64,000 nt of DNA from Sulfitobacter brevis (lineage in GTDB: Bacteria; Pseudomonadota; Alphaproteobacteria; Rhodobacterales; Rhodobacteraceae), in assembly GCF_900112755.1 (NCBI RefSeq), contig NZ_FOMW01000006.1:62001-126000 (forward strand), given 5' to 3'. A model generated the notes under the pieces. It was given only the letters and a program-made list of their open reading frames with translations. It did not search any database and was not told the origin of the DNA. Every line of letters begins with the position of its first letter. Within the stretch, counting starts at the first letter, position 1. Below, piece after piece: positions 25,484 through 35,752 of the stretch. The translations under genes were made by a program, and so were the position numbers.

Positions 25484-26881
25484 ATGATTCCAGTGCAGGG
25501 ATTGAACGGGGCGGTTGTTGCCGTGCTCGGGTTGGGACGTTCGGGGCTCAGCGCGTCGCGGGCATTGGCTGCGGGTGGCGCCGTGCCGCGCTGTTGGGAC
25601 GACAACCCCGAGGCGCGCGAGAAGGCGGCAACCGAAGGGTTCGACTGTGTCGACCTCAAGCGTGATGGCGCGTTCGAGGGAGTGGCGCGGCTGATCGTCA
25701 GTCCCGGTATCCCGCATCTCTATCCGGCCCCCAATCCGGTGGTGTCGGCCGCCCTCGCGGCGGGCGTGCCGGTGGACAATGACATCGGGCTGTTCTTTCA
25801 AAGTTTTGCCGACGATAGCTGGGATGAGTTTGACACGGCGCCGCGGGTGATTGCGGTGACGGGGTCGAATGGCAAATCCACCACCTCGGCGCTGATCCAC
25901 CATATCATGGAGCATGTCGGCCGTCCCAGCCAGTTGGCGGGCAATATCGGGCGCGGGGTGCTGGATATTGATCCGGCGGTGGATGGCGAGGTGGTGGTGC
26001 TGGAACTTTCGAGCTACCAGACGGAACTTGCGCGGGCGTTGACGCCTGATATCGCTGTTTTCACCAATCTCAGCCCTGATCATCTGGACCGTCATGGCGG
26101 CAAGGGCGGGTATTTCGCGGCCAAGCGACGGTTGTTCGCCGAAGGCGGGCCGGACCGCGCGGTAATCGGCGTGGACGAGGCCGAAGGGCGGTTTCTGGCG
26201 GGGCAATTGAGCGAGGGCGCGGTGGATGATCGGGTGATCCGGATCAGCGTCGCCGAAAAGCTGACCGGCCCCGGCTGGCAGGTTTTTGCGCGCAAAGGAT
26301 TTTTGTCGGAGTATCGCAAGGGCAAGCAGGTCGGCTCGATTGATCTGCGCGGCGTTGCAGGGCTGCCGGGGGCGCATAATCATCAAAACGCCTGTGCCGC
26401 CTATGCCGCCTGTCGCGCGCTGGGGTTGGCACCCAAGGTAATCGAGGCTGCGTTTCACACATTTGGCGGCTTGCCGCACCGCTCGCAGACAGTGGGCGAG
26501 GCGGGCGGCGTGCGCTTTGTCAACGACAGCAAGGCGACGAATGTTGACTCGGCGGCCAAGGCGCTGGCGGCATTTTCTAACATCCGCTGGATTTGCGGCG
26601 GGCTGGAGAAAGAGGGCGGCTTGGGCGGGCTTTCGGGGGCAACGGCTGCGGTACGCAAGGCCTATGTGATCGGGCGTGAGGCGGCACAATTTGCCATGCA
26701 ATTGGATGTGGAAGCCGAGGTCTGCACCACCATGGCGGCGGCGGTTGCGCGGGCATGGGAGGATGCAGAAGAGGGAGATGTGATCCTGCTCGCCCCCGCC
26801 GCAGCATCGTTTGATCAATACGATAGTTTTGAGCGGCGCGGCGAGGATTTCGTTGCGCAGGTCAAGAAGTTTGCGCCCTGA
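25484..26881 (+). CDS. murD: UDP-MurNAc-L-alanine:D-glutamate ligase MurD
   Basis: 465 residues from the ATG giving [21 protein letters not shown]. The upstream in-frame extension overlaps glsA and is not conserved. MurD adds D-glutamate to UDP-MurNAc-L-Ala. Seen are the N-terminal nucleotide-binding GLGRSG, the P-loop [48 protein letters not shown] and [12 protein letters not shown]. Its TGA stop directly abuts the TCA (reverse stop) of the convergent flavoprotein gene, with no base between. Confidence 0.96.
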   Translation: MIPVQGLNGAVVAVLGLGRSGLSASRALAAGGAVPRCWDDNPEAREKAATEGFDCVDLKRDGAFEGVARLIVSPGIPHLYPAPNPVVSAALAAGVPVDNDIGLFFQSFADDSWDEFDTAPRVIAVTGSNGKSTTSALIHHIMEHVGRPSQLAGNIGRGVLDIDPAVDGEVVVLELSSYQTELARALTPDIAVFTNLSPDHLDRHGGKGGYFAAKRRLFAEGGPDRAVIGVDEAEGRFLAGQLSEGAVDDRVIRISVAEKLTGPGWQVFARKGFLSEYRKGKQVGSIDLRGVAGLPGAHNHQNACAAYAACRALGLAPKVIEAAFHTFGGLPHRSQTVGEAGGVRFVNDSKATNVDSAAKALAAFSNIRWICGGLEKEGGLGGLSGATAAVRKAYVIGREAAQFAMQLDVEAEVCTTMAAAVARAWEDAEEGDVILLAPAAASFDQYDSFERRGEDFVAQVKKFAP

Positions 26882-28057
26882 TCAGCCTGCGATAGCGCGT
26901 GCGGCGGCCATGCCAGACGACCAAGCCCATTGGAAGTTATAGCCGCCAAGCCAGCCTGTGACATCGACCGCCTCGCCGATGAAATAGAGGCCTTGTGTTG
27001 TTTTGCTCTCCATCGAGCGGGAGGAGAGCGCGTCGGTATCGATGCCGCCGAGGGTGACTTCGGCGGTCCGGTATCCTTCGGTGCCCGAGGGGTGCAGTTC
27101 CCAAGCTTGCAGGGTGGTGCACAGATATTGCAAGCGGCTGTCGGACCAATCGGCGAGGTTGCCGGAAAGATCAATCTGTCCGGCGAGATGCTCCACGAGA
27201 CGCGCAGGCAGCAAATGGGCAAGCTCGGTCGTTAAGTTACGGCGTCCGGCGGTCTGGCGCTGGGTGCGAAGCGCGGTGAAGATATCCGTGGTCGGGGCCA
27301 AGTTCACGGTGATCGGTTGACCCTCGTGCCAATAGGACGAGGCTTGCAGCACTGCTGGGCCGGAGAGGCCACGATGAGTGAACAGCAGCGCTTCCTCGAA
27401 TGTCGTGCCATTCGCGGTGACTTTGGCTGGGGTCGCGACGCCGGATATCGTGGCAAAGCGGCCTTCGGCAAAGGTGAAGGGCACCAGTCCTGCGCGGGTC
27501 GGGGTGACGGGCACGCCAAACTGCGCGGCGATGTCATAGGCAAATCCCGTGGCGCCCATCTTGGGGATCGATTTGCCGCCCGTCGCGATCACCAGATTGC
27601 GAGTGGCGACTTTTGTTGTGCCGTCAGGGGTTTGCAGATCAAAGCTATAGCCGTTTTCGGTCTTGGCAAAGTTGCTGGCATTGCTCTGAAGGCGCAGATC
27701 GACACCGGCTTTTTGCATCAGGCCACGCAGCATCGCCACGATCTCTTTGGCGGAGGTGTCACAGAACAGCTGGCCGAGGGTCTTTTCGTGCCAAGCGATG
27801 TTATGTTGGTCCACCAGCTCGATGAAATCCCATTGGGTGTAGCGTGCCAGCGCCGATTTGGCGAAATGCGGGTTGCCGCTGAGAAAGGCGCTGGCGGTGC
27901 AGTGCATGTTGGTGAAATTGCAGCGCCCGCCGCCGGAAATGCGGATCTTTTCGCCGGGCGTGCGGGCGTGATCGACGATGAGTACGCGTCCCTTGGAATG
28001 GGCGGCGCACATCATGCCTGCGGCCCCTGCGCCGATGATTGCTGTATCAATCTGCAT
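26882..28057 (-). CDS. HI0933/BaiN-family FAD-dependent oxidoreductase
   Basis: 391 residues from the second ATG (MQIDTAIIGAGAAGMM). An ATG 21 bases earlier is possible. The FAD dinucleotide site is IIGAGAAGMMCA. The family signature ISGGGRCNFTN follows at about 45, then VIATGGKSIPKMGATGFAYDIA, and near the C-terminus TLGGIDTDALSSRSMES with GGYNFQWAWSSG. These are the marks of the HI0933 (YhiN, BaiN) group. Some members reduce double bonds of bile-acid intermediates, but the physiological substrate of most is unknown. It is an insertion in the dcw cluster on the opposite strand. Confidence 0.9.
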   Translation of the reverse strand: MQIDTAIIGAGAAGMMCAAHSKGRVLIVDHARTPGEKIRISGGGRCNFTNMHCTASAFLSGNPHFAKSALARYTQWDFIELVDQHNIAWHEKTLGQLFCDTSAKEIVAMLRGLMQKAGVDLRLQSNASNFAKTENGYSFDLQTPDGTTKVATRNLVIATGGKSIPKMGATGFAYDIAAQFGVPVTPTRAGLVPFTFAEGRFATISGVATPAKVTANGTTFEEALLFTHRGLSGPAVLQASSYWHEGQPITVNLAPTTDIFTALRTQRQTAGRRNLTTELAHLLPARLVEHLAGQIDLSGNLADWSDSRLQYLCTTLQAWELHPSGTEGYRTAEVTLGGIDTDALSSRSMESKTTQGLYFIGEAVDVTGWLGGYNFQWAWSSGMAAARAIAG

Positions 28058-28176
28058 CTTGCGGCTGTGCCCTGTCATGCCCGCGCGGTCAAGATGGTGT
28101 GAGAATTGGCAGCCGCACCTTGAGATGCGCAGCGGTCCGGTTAGGTAGTTCGGGACACAGTCAAAAGGAAAACGCT

Positions 28177-28704
28177 ATGACATCACTGACAGCCGGACAG
28201 GCATTCCCCGATATCAAAGTTAAAACACTCGGCGGCGACACCGTGGCCCTAGGCAAGCCCCAAGGCGGGCATGACTGGAAGCTGGTCGTGTTCTACCGCG
28301 GGCTGCATTGCCCCATCTGCAAGAAATACGTCGCGCAACTTGATGGCATGGTTGAGAAATTCAATGATATCGGCGTCGATGTTGTCGCCGTTTCGGGTGA
28401 TCCTGAAGGCAAGGCGAAAGACTTCGTGGACGAGACCGGCGTCACCCTGCCTGTCGGCTATGGCCTGACGTTAGGCGAGATGGGCCAACTCGGCCTTTAT
28501 ATCTCCGACCCGCGCAGCCCGCAGGAAACCGATCAGCCATTCGCGGAGCCCGCGCATTTTGTGATCAATGGCGACGGTAATATCCAGATCCTCGATATCT
28601 CGAACGCGCCTTTCGCGCGGCCTGATCTGGAGATGTTGTTGGGCGGAATAAAATTCGTGCGCGAAAAGGACTATCCGATCCGCGGTACCCACAAAGCGGC
28701 ATAG
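28177..28704 (+). CDS. peroxiredoxin-like protein of the AhpC/TSA superfamily
   Basis: 175 residues from the ATG preceded by AAGGAAA. A thioredoxin fold is visible: AGQAFPDIKVKTLGG, then VVFYRGLHCPICKKY, with two cysteines in a CPIC motif near residue 45, VDVVAVSGD and a late HFVINGDG strand. Peroxiredoxins reduce peroxides with the first cysteine, but a CxxC arrangement here is closer to thioredoxin-like members, so the reaction is uncertain. It is divergent from the flavoprotein gene, with about 120 bases between starts. Confidence 0.85.
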   Translation: MTSLTAGQAFPDIKVKTLGGDTVALGKPQGGHDWKLVVFYRGLHCPICKKYVAQLDGMVEKFNDIGVDVVAVSGDPEGKAKDFVDETGVTLPVGYGLTLGEMGQLGLYISDPRSPQETDQPFAEPAHFVINGDGNIQILDISNAPFARPDLEMLLGGIKFVREKDYPIRGTHKAA

Positions 28705-28774
28705 AGATTTCCCGCGATTTGAGCATTGCCGAAACGCAGACAACCGCAGGTTATTCGATCAGACAGAAGAGGCA

Positions 28775-28806
28775 CCGCTGCCGGAATGCGCATATTCCGG
28801 CAGCGG
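28775..28806. terminator. 13-bp perfect hairpin downstream of the peroxiredoxin gene
   Basis: CCGCTGCCGGAAT and ATTCCGGCAGCGG flank GCGCAT. It starts 70 bases after the peroxiredoxin stop. No T-run follows, so it is an mRNA-stabilising or factor-dependent end signal, or an operator. It lies upstream of the ftsW promoter region. Confidence 0.45.
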
Positions 28807-28882
28807 CCGCAACGGGCGGCTGGGGTACTATCGAATCCCGTCCACCCGACTGCCCAGCGTTTTAACGCTCCGAGAGTTAAAT

Positions 28883-28900
28883 TACGGTAGCTTGAGCCAA
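28883..28900 (+). repeat. 18-base element before ftsW, shared with the ftsZ upstream region
   Basis: TACGGTAGCTTGAGCCAA matches the element at 37984-38001 at 16 of 18 positions. Here it lies 84 bases before the ftsW start and is bracketed by ATTACG/CGTAAT arms. A common regulator of division genes is possible. Confidence 0.4.
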
Positions 28901-28983
28901 CGTAATTGGTTATGCTCGCGCCTGAGACCCCGCAAAGGGGCCACCCGGAAACGGGCAATCGAGGCAGTGCAAGGCAGATATCC

Positions 28984-30153
28984 ATGACAGAAATGGTCTA
29001 TGGCGCGGTTCCCGTTCGGGATGGTGAGCCAATTCTCCCAAAATGGTGGCGGACGGTCGACCGATGGTCGCTGTCTTGTGTGCTGATGCTTTTTGCCTTG
29101 GGCATGTTGCTGGCACTCGCCGCATCGCCGCCGCTGGCCGCGAAAAACGGCTTTGATCCTTTCCACTATGTACAGCGTCAGGCGTTCTTTGGCGGGCTGG
29201 CGTTGATCGGCATGATTTTAACATCGATGATGTCGCCCACTGTGGTGCGGCGTCTGGCCATCGTCGGATTTATCGGGGCGTTTCTGGCACTGCTGATGTT
29301 GCCGTTCTTTGGCACCGATTTTGGCAAAGGCGCGGTACGCTGGTATTCGCTGGGCTTTGCCTCGGTGCAGCCGTCCGAGTTCCTCAAGCCCGGTTTCGTC
29401 GTTGTGGCCGCTTGGATGATGGCCGCCTCGCTTGAAATTAACGGCCCTCCCGGCAAGACATGGAGCTTTGCGATGTGCCTTGCCATCGTGTTCATGCTGG
29501 CAATGCAGCCCGATTTCGGTCAGGCCTGTCTGGTCCTGTTCGGCTGGGGCGTGATGTATTTTGTCGTCGGCGCGCCGACGATCCTCTTGGTTGGTATCGG
29601 CGGTTTGGTCGTGCTCGCCGGGACTGTCGCCTATTCAAGCTCCGAACACTTTGCCCGTCGTATTGACGGGTTTTTGAACCCCGATGTCGATCCTACCACC
29701 CAGCTTGGCTATGCCACTGATGCGATCCGCGAAGGCGGCTTGTTTGGTGTGGGTGTGGGCGAGGGCGCAGTGAAATGGTCGCTCCCCGATGCGCATACCG
29801 ATTTTATCATCGCCGTTGCCGCCGAGGAATACGGGCTGGTTTTGGTGCTCTGTGTGATCTTGCTTTATACTGGTGTGGTCGTGCGCTCTCTGCTGCGTTT
29901 GGTCCGCGAACGGGATCCGTTCATCCGCCTTGCAGGGACGGGGCTGGCCTGCATGTTCGGTGTGCAGGCGATGATCAACATGGGTGTGGCCGTACGCTTG
30001 CTGCCCGCCAAGGGCATGACCTTGCCGTTTGTCAGCTATGGCGGCTCGTCGGTGATCGCCAGCGGGATCGCTGTTGGCATGTTGCTGGCCTTTACCCGCA
30101 GCCGACCGCAGGGTGAGATTTCTGATATACTTGGCCGGGGACGGGTGCGTTGA
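28984..30153 (+). CDS. ftsW: septal peptidoglycan glycosyltransferase FtsW
   Basis: 389 residues from the ATG giving [10 protein letters not shown], preceded by AAGGCAG. An upstream in-frame ATG adds a non-conserved stretch. It is a SEDS-family protein with about ten membrane helices. Typical stretches are [46 protein letters not shown] and the C-terminal [15 protein letters not shown]. It polymerises lipid II at the septum with FtsI. It starts the second plus-strand block of the dcw cluster. Confidence 0.96.
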   Translation: MTEMVYGAVPVRDGEPILPKWWRTVDRWSLSCVLMLFALGMLLALAASPPLAAKNGFDPFHYVQRQAFFGGLALIGMILTSMMSPTVVRRLAIVGFIGAFLALLMLPFFGTDFGKGAVRWYSLGFASVQPSEFLKPGFVVVAAWMMAASLEINGPPGKTWSFAMCLAIVFMLAMQPDFGQACLVLFGWGVMYFVVGAPTILLVGIGGLVVLAGTVAYSSSEHFARRIDGFLNPDVDPTTQLGYATDAIREGGLFGVGVGEGAVKWSLPDAHTDFIIAVAAEEYGLVLVLCVILLYTGVVVRSLLRLVRERDPFIRLAGTGLACMFGVQAMINMGVAVRLLPAKGMTLPFVSYGGSSVIASGIAVGMLLAFTRSRPQGEISDILGRGRVR

Positions 30154-30178
30154 AGCAGCCCGCCCTGCGGAGGATGCC

Positions 30179-31279
30179 ATGACCAAACCACTTCTTATCA
30201 TCGCGGCAGGCGGCACGGGCGGGCATATGTTTCCCGCCCAAGCGCTTGCCGAGGTGATGCTGGCGCGGGGCTGGCGGGTCCGGCTCAGCACTGATGCCCG
30301 TGGCGCGCGCTATACCAGCGGCTTTCCCGATGAAGTGCAGATCGAACAGGTGGCTTCGGCGACGTTTGCGCGGGGCGGGATCGCGGCCAAGGCGATGGTG
30401 CCGTTTCGGATCGGTGCAGGCACGCTGGCAGCGGTCGCGCGTATGCTGCGGGACCGGCCTGCGGCAGTCGTGGGGTTTGGCGGCTATCCGTCAATTCCGG
30501 CGCTGTCGGCGGCAACACTGTTGCGCCTGCCACGAATGATCCATGAGCAGAACGGCGTGCTGGGCCGTGTGAACGAAATCTTTGCCCGCCGTGTCGATGC
30601 GGTGGCTTGCGGCACTTGGCCCACAACATTGCCCGAAGGGGTCGAGGGCCATCATGTCGGCAATCCGGTACGCGGCTCGGTGCTGGAGCGCGCTGGGGCA
30701 GGCTATATCCCCCCCGGTGATTACCCGATGGAAGTCTTGGTGATGGGCGGCTCGCAAGGTGCGCGGATCCTGAGCGATGTCGTGCCTCCGGCGATCGCGG
30801 AGCTGCCGATGGTAATGCTAAAGAACCTGCGTGTCAGTCATCAGGCCCGCGACGAAGATGGCCAGCGTGTGGCCGATTACTATGCCCAAGCCGGTATTGA
30901 TGCGGATGTGCGCCCGTTTTTTGATGATGTGCCGCGCCGCATGTCCGAGGCGCAATTGGTGATCAGCCGCGCCGGTGCCTCCAGCGTCGCTGATATCTCG
31001 GTGATCGGGCGGCCCTCAATTTTAATTCCCTTCGCTGCCGCCACCGCAGATCACCAAACCGCCAATGCCCGTGGGCTGGTAGAGGCAGGGGCCGCGATTC
31101 TAGTCCCCGAAGACGCCGCAAGCCCGGCAAGTTTGTCGGAACAGATCGAGATGGTTCTGAGTAACCCTGACGGGGCGTTGCAAATGTCGCGGGCTGCGAT
31201 GTCTGTCGCCAAGCCGGAAGCGGCGGAAGCATTGGCCCAAATGGTCGAAGAGCTTGCCCAAAGAGGAACCAAACAATGA
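30179..31279 (+). CDS. murG: UDP-GlcNAc:lipid I N-acetylglucosaminyltransferase MurG
   Basis: 366 residues from the ATG giving [20 protein letters not shown], with GCGGAGG as ribosome site. It converts lipid I to lipid II at the inner face of the membrane (family GT28). The G-loops are AAGGTGGH near the start and VGFGGYPS around 97. The C-terminal donor site has [19 protein letters not shown] and [14 protein letters not shown]. The murC start overlaps its stop by four bases. Confidence 0.96.
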   Translation: MTKPLLIIAAGGTGGHMFPAQALAEVMLARGWRVRLSTDARGARYTSGFPDEVQIEQVASATFARGGIAAKAMVPFRIGAGTLAAVARMLRDRPAAVVGFGGYPSIPALSAATLLRLPRMIHEQNGVLGRVNEIFARRVDAVACGTWPTTLPEGVEGHHVGNPVRGSVLERAGAGYIPPGDYPMEVLVMGGSQGARILSDVVPPAIAELPMVMLKNLRVSHQARDEDGQRVADYYAQAGIDADVRPFFDDVPRRMSEAQLVISRAGASSVADISVIGRPSILIPFAAATADHQTANARGLVEAGAAILVPEDAASPASLSEQIEMVLSNPDGALQMSRAAMSVAKPEAAEALAQMVEELAQRGTKQ

Positions 31280-32694
31280 ACGCTGCTGCCACCAAACTGC
31301 CCACTGATGTCGGCCCCATTCACTTCGTCGGTATTGGCGGCATCGGCATGTCGGGCATCGCCGAAGTTTTGTTAAATCACGGCTACCGCGTGCAGGGCTC
31401 GGACCTCAAGACCAGCAAGATCACCGACCGTCTGGTTGAGTTGGGGGCAACTGTTTTCGAAGGCCAGCAGGCCGAAAACATTAAAGATGCCGAAGTGGTG
31501 GTGATCTCCTCCGCGATCAAGCCAGGCAATGCCGAGCTAGACGCCGCACGCCGTGCGGGCCTGCCGATTGTGCGCCGCGCCGAGATGCTGGCCGAGCTGA
31601 TGCGCCTGAAATCCAACATCGCCGTGGCGGGGACACATGGCAAAACCACCACGACCACGCTGGTCGCCGAATTGCTGGTCGCGGGCGGGATCGACCCGAC
31701 TGTGGTGAACGGCGGTATCATCCACGCTTACGGCTCTAACGCGCGGATGGGGCAGGGCGAATGGATGGTCGTAGAGGCTGATGAGAGCGACGGCACCTTT
31801 AACCGTCTGCCCGCCACGATCGCCATCGTCACCAATATCGACCCCGAGCATATGGAGCACTGGGGCGATTTCGATACTCTGCGCAAAGGCTTCCTTGATT
31901 TCGTTTCCAACATTCCGTTCTACGGGCTGGCCGTGTGTTGCACCGACCATCCCGAGGTGCAGGCGCTGGTCGGCAAGATCACTGACCGCCGCGTGGTGAC
32001 TTACGGCTTCAACGCCCAAGCCGATGTGCGCGCGACCAATCTGCACTACGAAGCAGGCGTGGCGAAGTTCGATATTTTGCTACAGGCCGAAGACAAGGTG
32101 ATCCGAGATTGCAGCCTGCCAATGCCCGGCGACCACAACGTTTCCAATGCCTTGAGCGCTGTGGCAGTTGCTCGGCATCTTGGTATGAAACTTGAAGAAA
32201 TTCGCACAGCCCTCGCGGCCTTCGGCGGTGTTAACCGTCGCTTTACGAAAGTCGGCGAAGTTGATGGTGTGACGATTATTGATGATTACGGCCACCATCC
32301 GGTGGAGATTGCTGCCGTGCTGAAAGCTGCACGCCAAGCTTCGCAGGGCCGCGTCATCGCGGTGCATCAGCCGCACCGCTACACGCGGCTCAGCCATCAT
32401 TTCGAAGAGTTTTGTGCCTGTTTCAACGATGCTGACGTGGTTGGCATTGCCGAAGTCTATGCCGCAGGCGAGGAGCCGATTGCAGGGGCCAGCCAGAATG
32501 ACCTGATCGCCGGGCTGATCCGCCACGGGCACCGCCATGCGCGCGGCGTCGAAAGTGAAGATGATCTGGTGCGTCTGGTGCGCGAGCAGGCCCGACCGGG
32601 CGATATGGTTGTCTGCTTAGGGGCAGGTACTATCAGCGCATGGGCCAACGCTTTGCCCGAGAAGTTGGAAAAAGCAAAAGGAGCGGCCGCATGA
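31276..32694 (+). CDS. murC: UDP-MurNAc:L-alanine ligase MurC
   Basis: 472 residues. MurC adds the first amino acid, L-alanine, to UDP-MurNAc. Seen are the N-terminal [15 protein letters not shown], the P-loop [33 protein letters not shown], and in the C-terminal part [12 protein letters not shown] and HQPHRYTR. It is coupled by ATGA overlaps both to murG and to the small membrane-protein gene that follows. Confidence 0.97.
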   Translation: MNAAATKLPTDVGPIHFVGIGGIGMSGIAEVLLNHGYRVQGSDLKTSKITDRLVELGATVFEGQQAENIKDAEVVVISSAIKPGNAELDAARRAGLPIVRRAEMLAELMRLKSNIAVAGTHGKTTTTTLVAELLVAGGIDPTVVNGGIIHAYGSNARMGQGEWMVVEADESDGTFNRLPATIAIVTNIDPEHMEHWGDFDTLRKGFLDFVSNIPFYGLAVCCTDHPEVQALVGKITDRRVVTYGFNAQADVRATNLHYEAGVAKFDILLQAEDKVIRDCSLPMPGDHNVSNALSAVAVARHLGMKLEEIRTALAAFGGVNRRFTKVGEVDGVTIIDDYGHHPVEIAAVLKAARQASQGRVIAVHQPHRYTRLSHHFEEFCACFNDADVVGIAEVYAAGEEPIAGASQNDLIAGLIRHGHRHARGVESEDDLVRLVREQARPGDMVVCLGAGTISAWANALPEKLEKAKGAAA

Positions 32695-32930
32695 CGCCGT
32701 TGGTACCGCTGATCGCCGTCTGGATTATCGGACTGTTTTTGGCGGTGCCCCCTTGGAAGCCGGTGGCGATCATGGTCGCCGTCGTTGCTGCGCTCTGGTT
32801 CGGGTACTGGATGTTTTTCACAACTGCAGAGATTGGGGAGCTGAACAAGCTACTGGGGCCAGCGTTACTGCTGGGTTGGGCGGCAGGGCTGTTGCTCAAG
32901 CGCACATTGAACGAACGGCAGGACGAATGA
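32691..32930 (+). CDS. small membrane protein, first of four between murC and murB
   Basis: 79 residues with two or three membrane helices (about 4-35, 38-42 and 48-65) and a charged tail [12 protein letters not shown]. The start overlaps the murC stop (ATGA) and the stop overlaps the next start the same way, so it is a real, coupled gene despite its size. No known domain was recognised. The place inside the dcw cluster suggests an envelope or division role. Confidence 0.78.
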   Translation: MTPLVPLIAVWIIGLFLAVPPWKPVAIMVAVVAALWFGYWMFFTTAEIGELNKLLGPALLLGWAAGLLLKRTLNERQDE

Positions 32931-33178
32931 TCGTGCTTTGGCTCAGCATCCTATGGGTCTTTGCCTCGGTCGCCGTGGCATGCCTGCCGATGCGCTATCA
33001 ATATATTCCCGGCGTGGCGCTGTTGATCGCGGCACCGGTCTTGATCGTCGCGATTGGTTTGCACGTGGGCTGGATTGCGGCGGCCTTGGCCTTGGCTGCG
33101 GTTGTCTCCATGTACCGCAACCCGCTGCGCTACTTCATCGGCAAACTAAAGGGTGAAGATCCCAAGGTGCCGCAATGA
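32927..33178 (+). CDS. DUF2484-like small membrane protein
   Basis: 83 residues. Hydrophobic segments lie at about 2-17, 25-45 and 47-62. They surround LPMRYQYIPGVALLIAAP, followed by MYRNPLRYFI and a basic, charged end. This is the pattern of the DUF2484 family, which in Rhodobacterales is found between murC and murB. The function is unknown. It is coupled by four-base overlaps at both ends. The next gene has the same layout and may be a paralogue. Confidence 0.78.
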   Translation: MIVLWLSILWVFASVAVACLPMRYQYIPGVALLIAAPVLIVAIGLHVGWIAAALALAAVVSMYRNPLRYFIGKLKGEDPKVPQ

Positions 33179-33441
33179 GCACGTCTATCATTCTTGCTTG
33201 CATTTGGGCTGTGGTTGCGAATGTGCTCGCGATGACGCCGAGCAAAGATAACCACTGGCGCAACGCTTATGTGCTGATCGCCCTTGGCATCCCGATTGTC
33301 GGTTTTGTGACCGCGCAGCACGGGCCTTGGATCGGGTTGCTGATCTTGGCGGCCGGCTGCTCAATCCTGCGCTGGCCTGTATATTTCCTCGCCCGTTGGC
33401 TGCGCCGCAGCACCAGAATTTCGCGCGGTCCGGCCGAGTGA
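33175..33441 (+). CDS. DUF2484-like small membrane protein, second copy
   Basis: 88 residues. The pattern parallels the preceding protein: an N-terminal helix with LACIWAVVANVLAM, a polar turn TPSKDNHWRNA, a helix YVLIALGIPIVGF, a GPWIGLLILAAG helix, then LRWPVYFLARWLRR in place of YRNPLRYFI. This suggests an old tandem duplication. Four-base overlaps join it to both neighbours. The function is unknown. Confidence 0.75.
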   Translation: MSTSIILACIWAVVANVLAMTPSKDNHWRNAYVLIALGIPIVGFVTAQHGPWIGLLILAAGCSILRWPVYFLARWLRRSTRISRGPAE

Positions 33442-33728
33442 GCCCGCTGGTCATGGCGATGATCGGCGTGTTGATCTGCTGGATGGCGGTTTGCGCGTGG
33501 TGTGGATTTACCCGCCGTTTCGGTGTTTTCGTGCTGGTGCTGCTTGTCGGGCTGGGGCTGAACATGGGCTGGATGGTCATTGGCCTCGCCGCAGACCCGT
33601 TCGAGCCGCATCTGATCATGGCGCTGATGGCGATGGCGCTTTACGGATTGGTCGCGTTGGGCTGTGGCTGGTTGGCGGGTCGTTTGGCCCAGCATTGGCG
33701 GGCCAGCCGCGTCGATCCGGACGACTAA
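33438..33728 (+). CDS. small membrane protein, fourth before murB
   Basis: 96 residues from a GTG that overlaps the preceding stop (GTGA). An ATG 15 bases later is the alternative start. Three membrane helices are seen at about 5-25, 28-48 and 60-85, and a polar tail RASRVDPDD ends it. No family was recognised. The chain of overlaps supports it as the last member of the coupled small-gene set. murB starts 92 bases further on. Confidence 0.7.
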   Translation: MSPLVMAMIGVLICWMAVCAWCGFTRRFGVFVLVLLVGLGLNMGWMVIGLAADPFEPHLIMALMAMALYGLVALGCGWLAGRLAQHWRASRVDPDD

Positions 33729-33820
33729 CCCAAGCCGCACAGCCATGAGGCAAGAGCATCGTTCGAGTTAGAGCGCGGCAAGTATTTGACGCCGCTTGGC
33801 TTTACGATTACCTCGATGCC

Positions 33821-34768
33821 ATGACTGAAATAACCCTCCCCGAAGTGCGCGGCACCTTGACCCCGCGTCGCCCCTTGAACGAGCTGACATGGCTGCGCGT
33901 TGGCGGCCCTGCGGATTGGCTGTTTCAGCCTGCCGACCCTGACGACCTATGCGATTTCCTGTACAACTTAGCGCATGAGATTGCGGTTTTTCCGATGGGG
34001 GTCGGCTCCAACCTGATTGTGCGCGATGGTGGCCTGCGGGCCGTGGTCATCCGCCTCGGACGCGGGTTCAATGGAATTGATATTGCCGAGGGCCGCGTTA
34101 CCGCAGGGGCGGCGGCGCTGGATGCGCATGTGGCGCGCAAGGCTGCGGATGCGGGGTTGGACCTCACCTTTCTGCGCACCATTCCAGGCAGCATTGGCGG
34201 CGCAGTGCGGATGAACGCAGGCTGCTATGGCAGCTATACCGCCGATCATTTCGTCAGCGCCCAAGCTGTGACGCGGGCAGGCGCGGTGATTACGCTCACT
34301 GCCGATGATTTGAACTTCCGCTACCGCGAGACCGATCTGCCCGAAGGCACTGTGATCATCTCGGCCACCTTCGCGCCACCTGCGGGCGATCCGGCTACGC
34401 TACACGCTTTGATGGAGGACCAGCTTGCTAAACGCGACGCCTCCCAGCCTACCAAAGATCGCAGCGCGGGCAGCACTTTTCGCAATCCCGCAGGCTTTTC
34501 CTCGACGGGGCGCGACGACGATGTGCACGACCTCAAAGCGTGGAAACTGATCGATGACGCGGGAATGCGCGGCGCGCGGCGCGGTGGGGCGCAGATGAGC
34601 CCGAAACATTCCAACTTTTTGATCAACACGGGCGAGGCAACCGCCGCTGATCTCGAAGGATTGGGCGAAGAGGTGCGAAAAAAGGTTTACGATTCGAGTG
34701 GATTGAGGCTAGAATGGGAAATCAAGCGCATCGGTGAATTCGTTGGGAATGCACTGCGCGAAAAATAA
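33821..34768 (+). CDS. murB: UDP-N-acetylenolpyruvoylglucosamine reductase MurB
   Basis: 315 residues, a FAD enzyme that reduces enolpyruvyl-UDP-GlcNAc to UDP-MurNAc with NADPH. The FAD-binding part has [28 protein letters not shown] and [16 protein letters not shown]. The substrate domain has GSTFRNPAG (catalytic serine) and [12 protein letters not shown], and the late glutamate region follows [16 protein letters not shown]. This matches type II MurB. A 92-base gap upstream may hold its own promoter. Confidence 0.96.
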   Translation: MTEITLPEVRGTLTPRRPLNELTWLRVGGPADWLFQPADPDDLCDFLYNLAHEIAVFPMGVGSNLIVRDGGLRAVVIRLGRGFNGIDIAEGRVTAGAAALDAHVARKAADAGLDLTFLRTIPGSIGGAVRMNAGCYGSYTADHFVSAQAVTRAGAVITLTADDLNFRYRETDLPEGTVIISATFAPPAGDPATLHALMEDQLAKRDASQPTKDRSAGSTFRNPAGFSSTGRDDDVHDLKAWKLIDDAGMRGARRGGAQMSPKHSNFLINTGEATAADLEGLGEEVRKKVYDSSGLRLEWEIKRIGEFVGNALREK

Positions 34769-34831
34769 GCCGCAAAGCGGTACATAAGAACAAGCAAGGG
34801 CCGAAAAAGGTCCGGGACAAGAGGCACTCCG

Positions 34832-35752
34832 GTGGGTACGTCGAGCAGGACATCCCCGACAGTGGTGGTATTATTGGGTGGCCCCTCCGCAGAGCGTGAG
34901 GTGTCTCTCTCCAGCGGGCATGCCTGCGCCGCCGCATTGCGGGAACGAAATTACAACGTGGTCGAGGTCGATGCTGGCCGCGACCTTTGTGCAATTTTGA
35001 CAGAGATCAAGCCGGACGTTGTCCTCAATTGCCTGCACGGGCGTTGGGGCGAAGACGGCTGCGTGCAGGGGTTGCTCGAATGGATGGGCATCCCTTACAG
35101 CCACTCAGGCGTATTGGCCTCGGCACTGGCGATGGACAAGCAGCGCAGCAAGGACGTTTACCGCGCCCATGGCCTGCCCGTGGTCGACAGCAAGATTTGC
35201 AGCAAAGCCGATGTGATGGCAGCCCATGTGATGGCACCACCCTATGTGGTTAAACCCAATAGCGAGGGGTCGTCGGTCGGGGTTTATCTGGTCGCCGAAG
35301 AGAACAACGGCCCGCCGCAGCTTGACGCCTCCATGCCCGACTATGTGATGGTCGAAACCTATGTGCCGGGCCGCGAGTTGACGACAACCGTGCTGGGCGA
35401 CCGCGCGCTGACCGTCACCGATATTCTGACGACTGGCTGGTATGATTACGATGCCAAGTACAAGGTCGGCGGTTCGCGCCATGTGGTGCCTGCGGATATT
35501 CCAGCCGAGATTTTCGAGCTTTGCATGGACTATGCCCTACGCGCCCATAAGGCGTTGGGCTGTCGCGGTGTCAGCCGTACCGATTTTCGCTGGGACGAGG
35601 CGCGCGGTGCTGCGGGTCTGTTCCTGCTCGAAACCAACACCCAGCCCGGTATGACGGCCACGTCGCTGTCGCCCGAACAGGCGCAGGCCGGTGGCATGGC
35701 GTTTCCCGACCTCTGCGCTTGGATGGTGGAGGACGCATCATGCTCGAGATGA
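34832..35752 (+). CDS. ddl: D-alanine:D-alanine ligase
   Basis: 306 residues from a GTG giving (M)[16 protein letters not shown]. This is the best in-frame start, and AAGAGG precedes it. Ddl makes D-Ala-D-Ala for MurF. It is an ATP-grasp enzyme with [49 protein letters not shown], and the metal/phosphate site [12 protein letters not shown]. Its end overlaps the ftsQ start by 13 bases. Confidence 0.95.
   Translation: MGTSSRTSPTVVVLLGGPSAEREVSLSSGHACAAALRERNYNVVEVDAGRDLCAILTEIKPDVVLNCLHGRWGEDGCVQGLLEWMGIPYSHSGVLASALAMDKQRSKDVYRAHGLPVVDSKICSKADVMAAHVMAPPYVVKPNSEGSSVGVYLVAEENNGPPQLDASMPDYVMVETYVPGRELTTTVLGDRALTVTDILTTGWYDYDAKYKVGGSRHVVPADIPAEIFELCMDYALRAHKALGCRGVSRTDFRWDEARGAAGLFLLETNTQPGMTATSLSPEQAQAGGMAFPDLCAWMVEDASCSR

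Noticed and set aside
25397..26818. 473-codon frame opposite murD
   Set aside because: Shadow of murD with an arginine- and histidine-rich, motif-free product.
28815..28855. tRNA T-arm-like sequence (GAATCCC near a G-run)
   Set aside because: The stem and loop sizes do not fit a T-arm and no acceptor, D or anticodon arm can be drawn.
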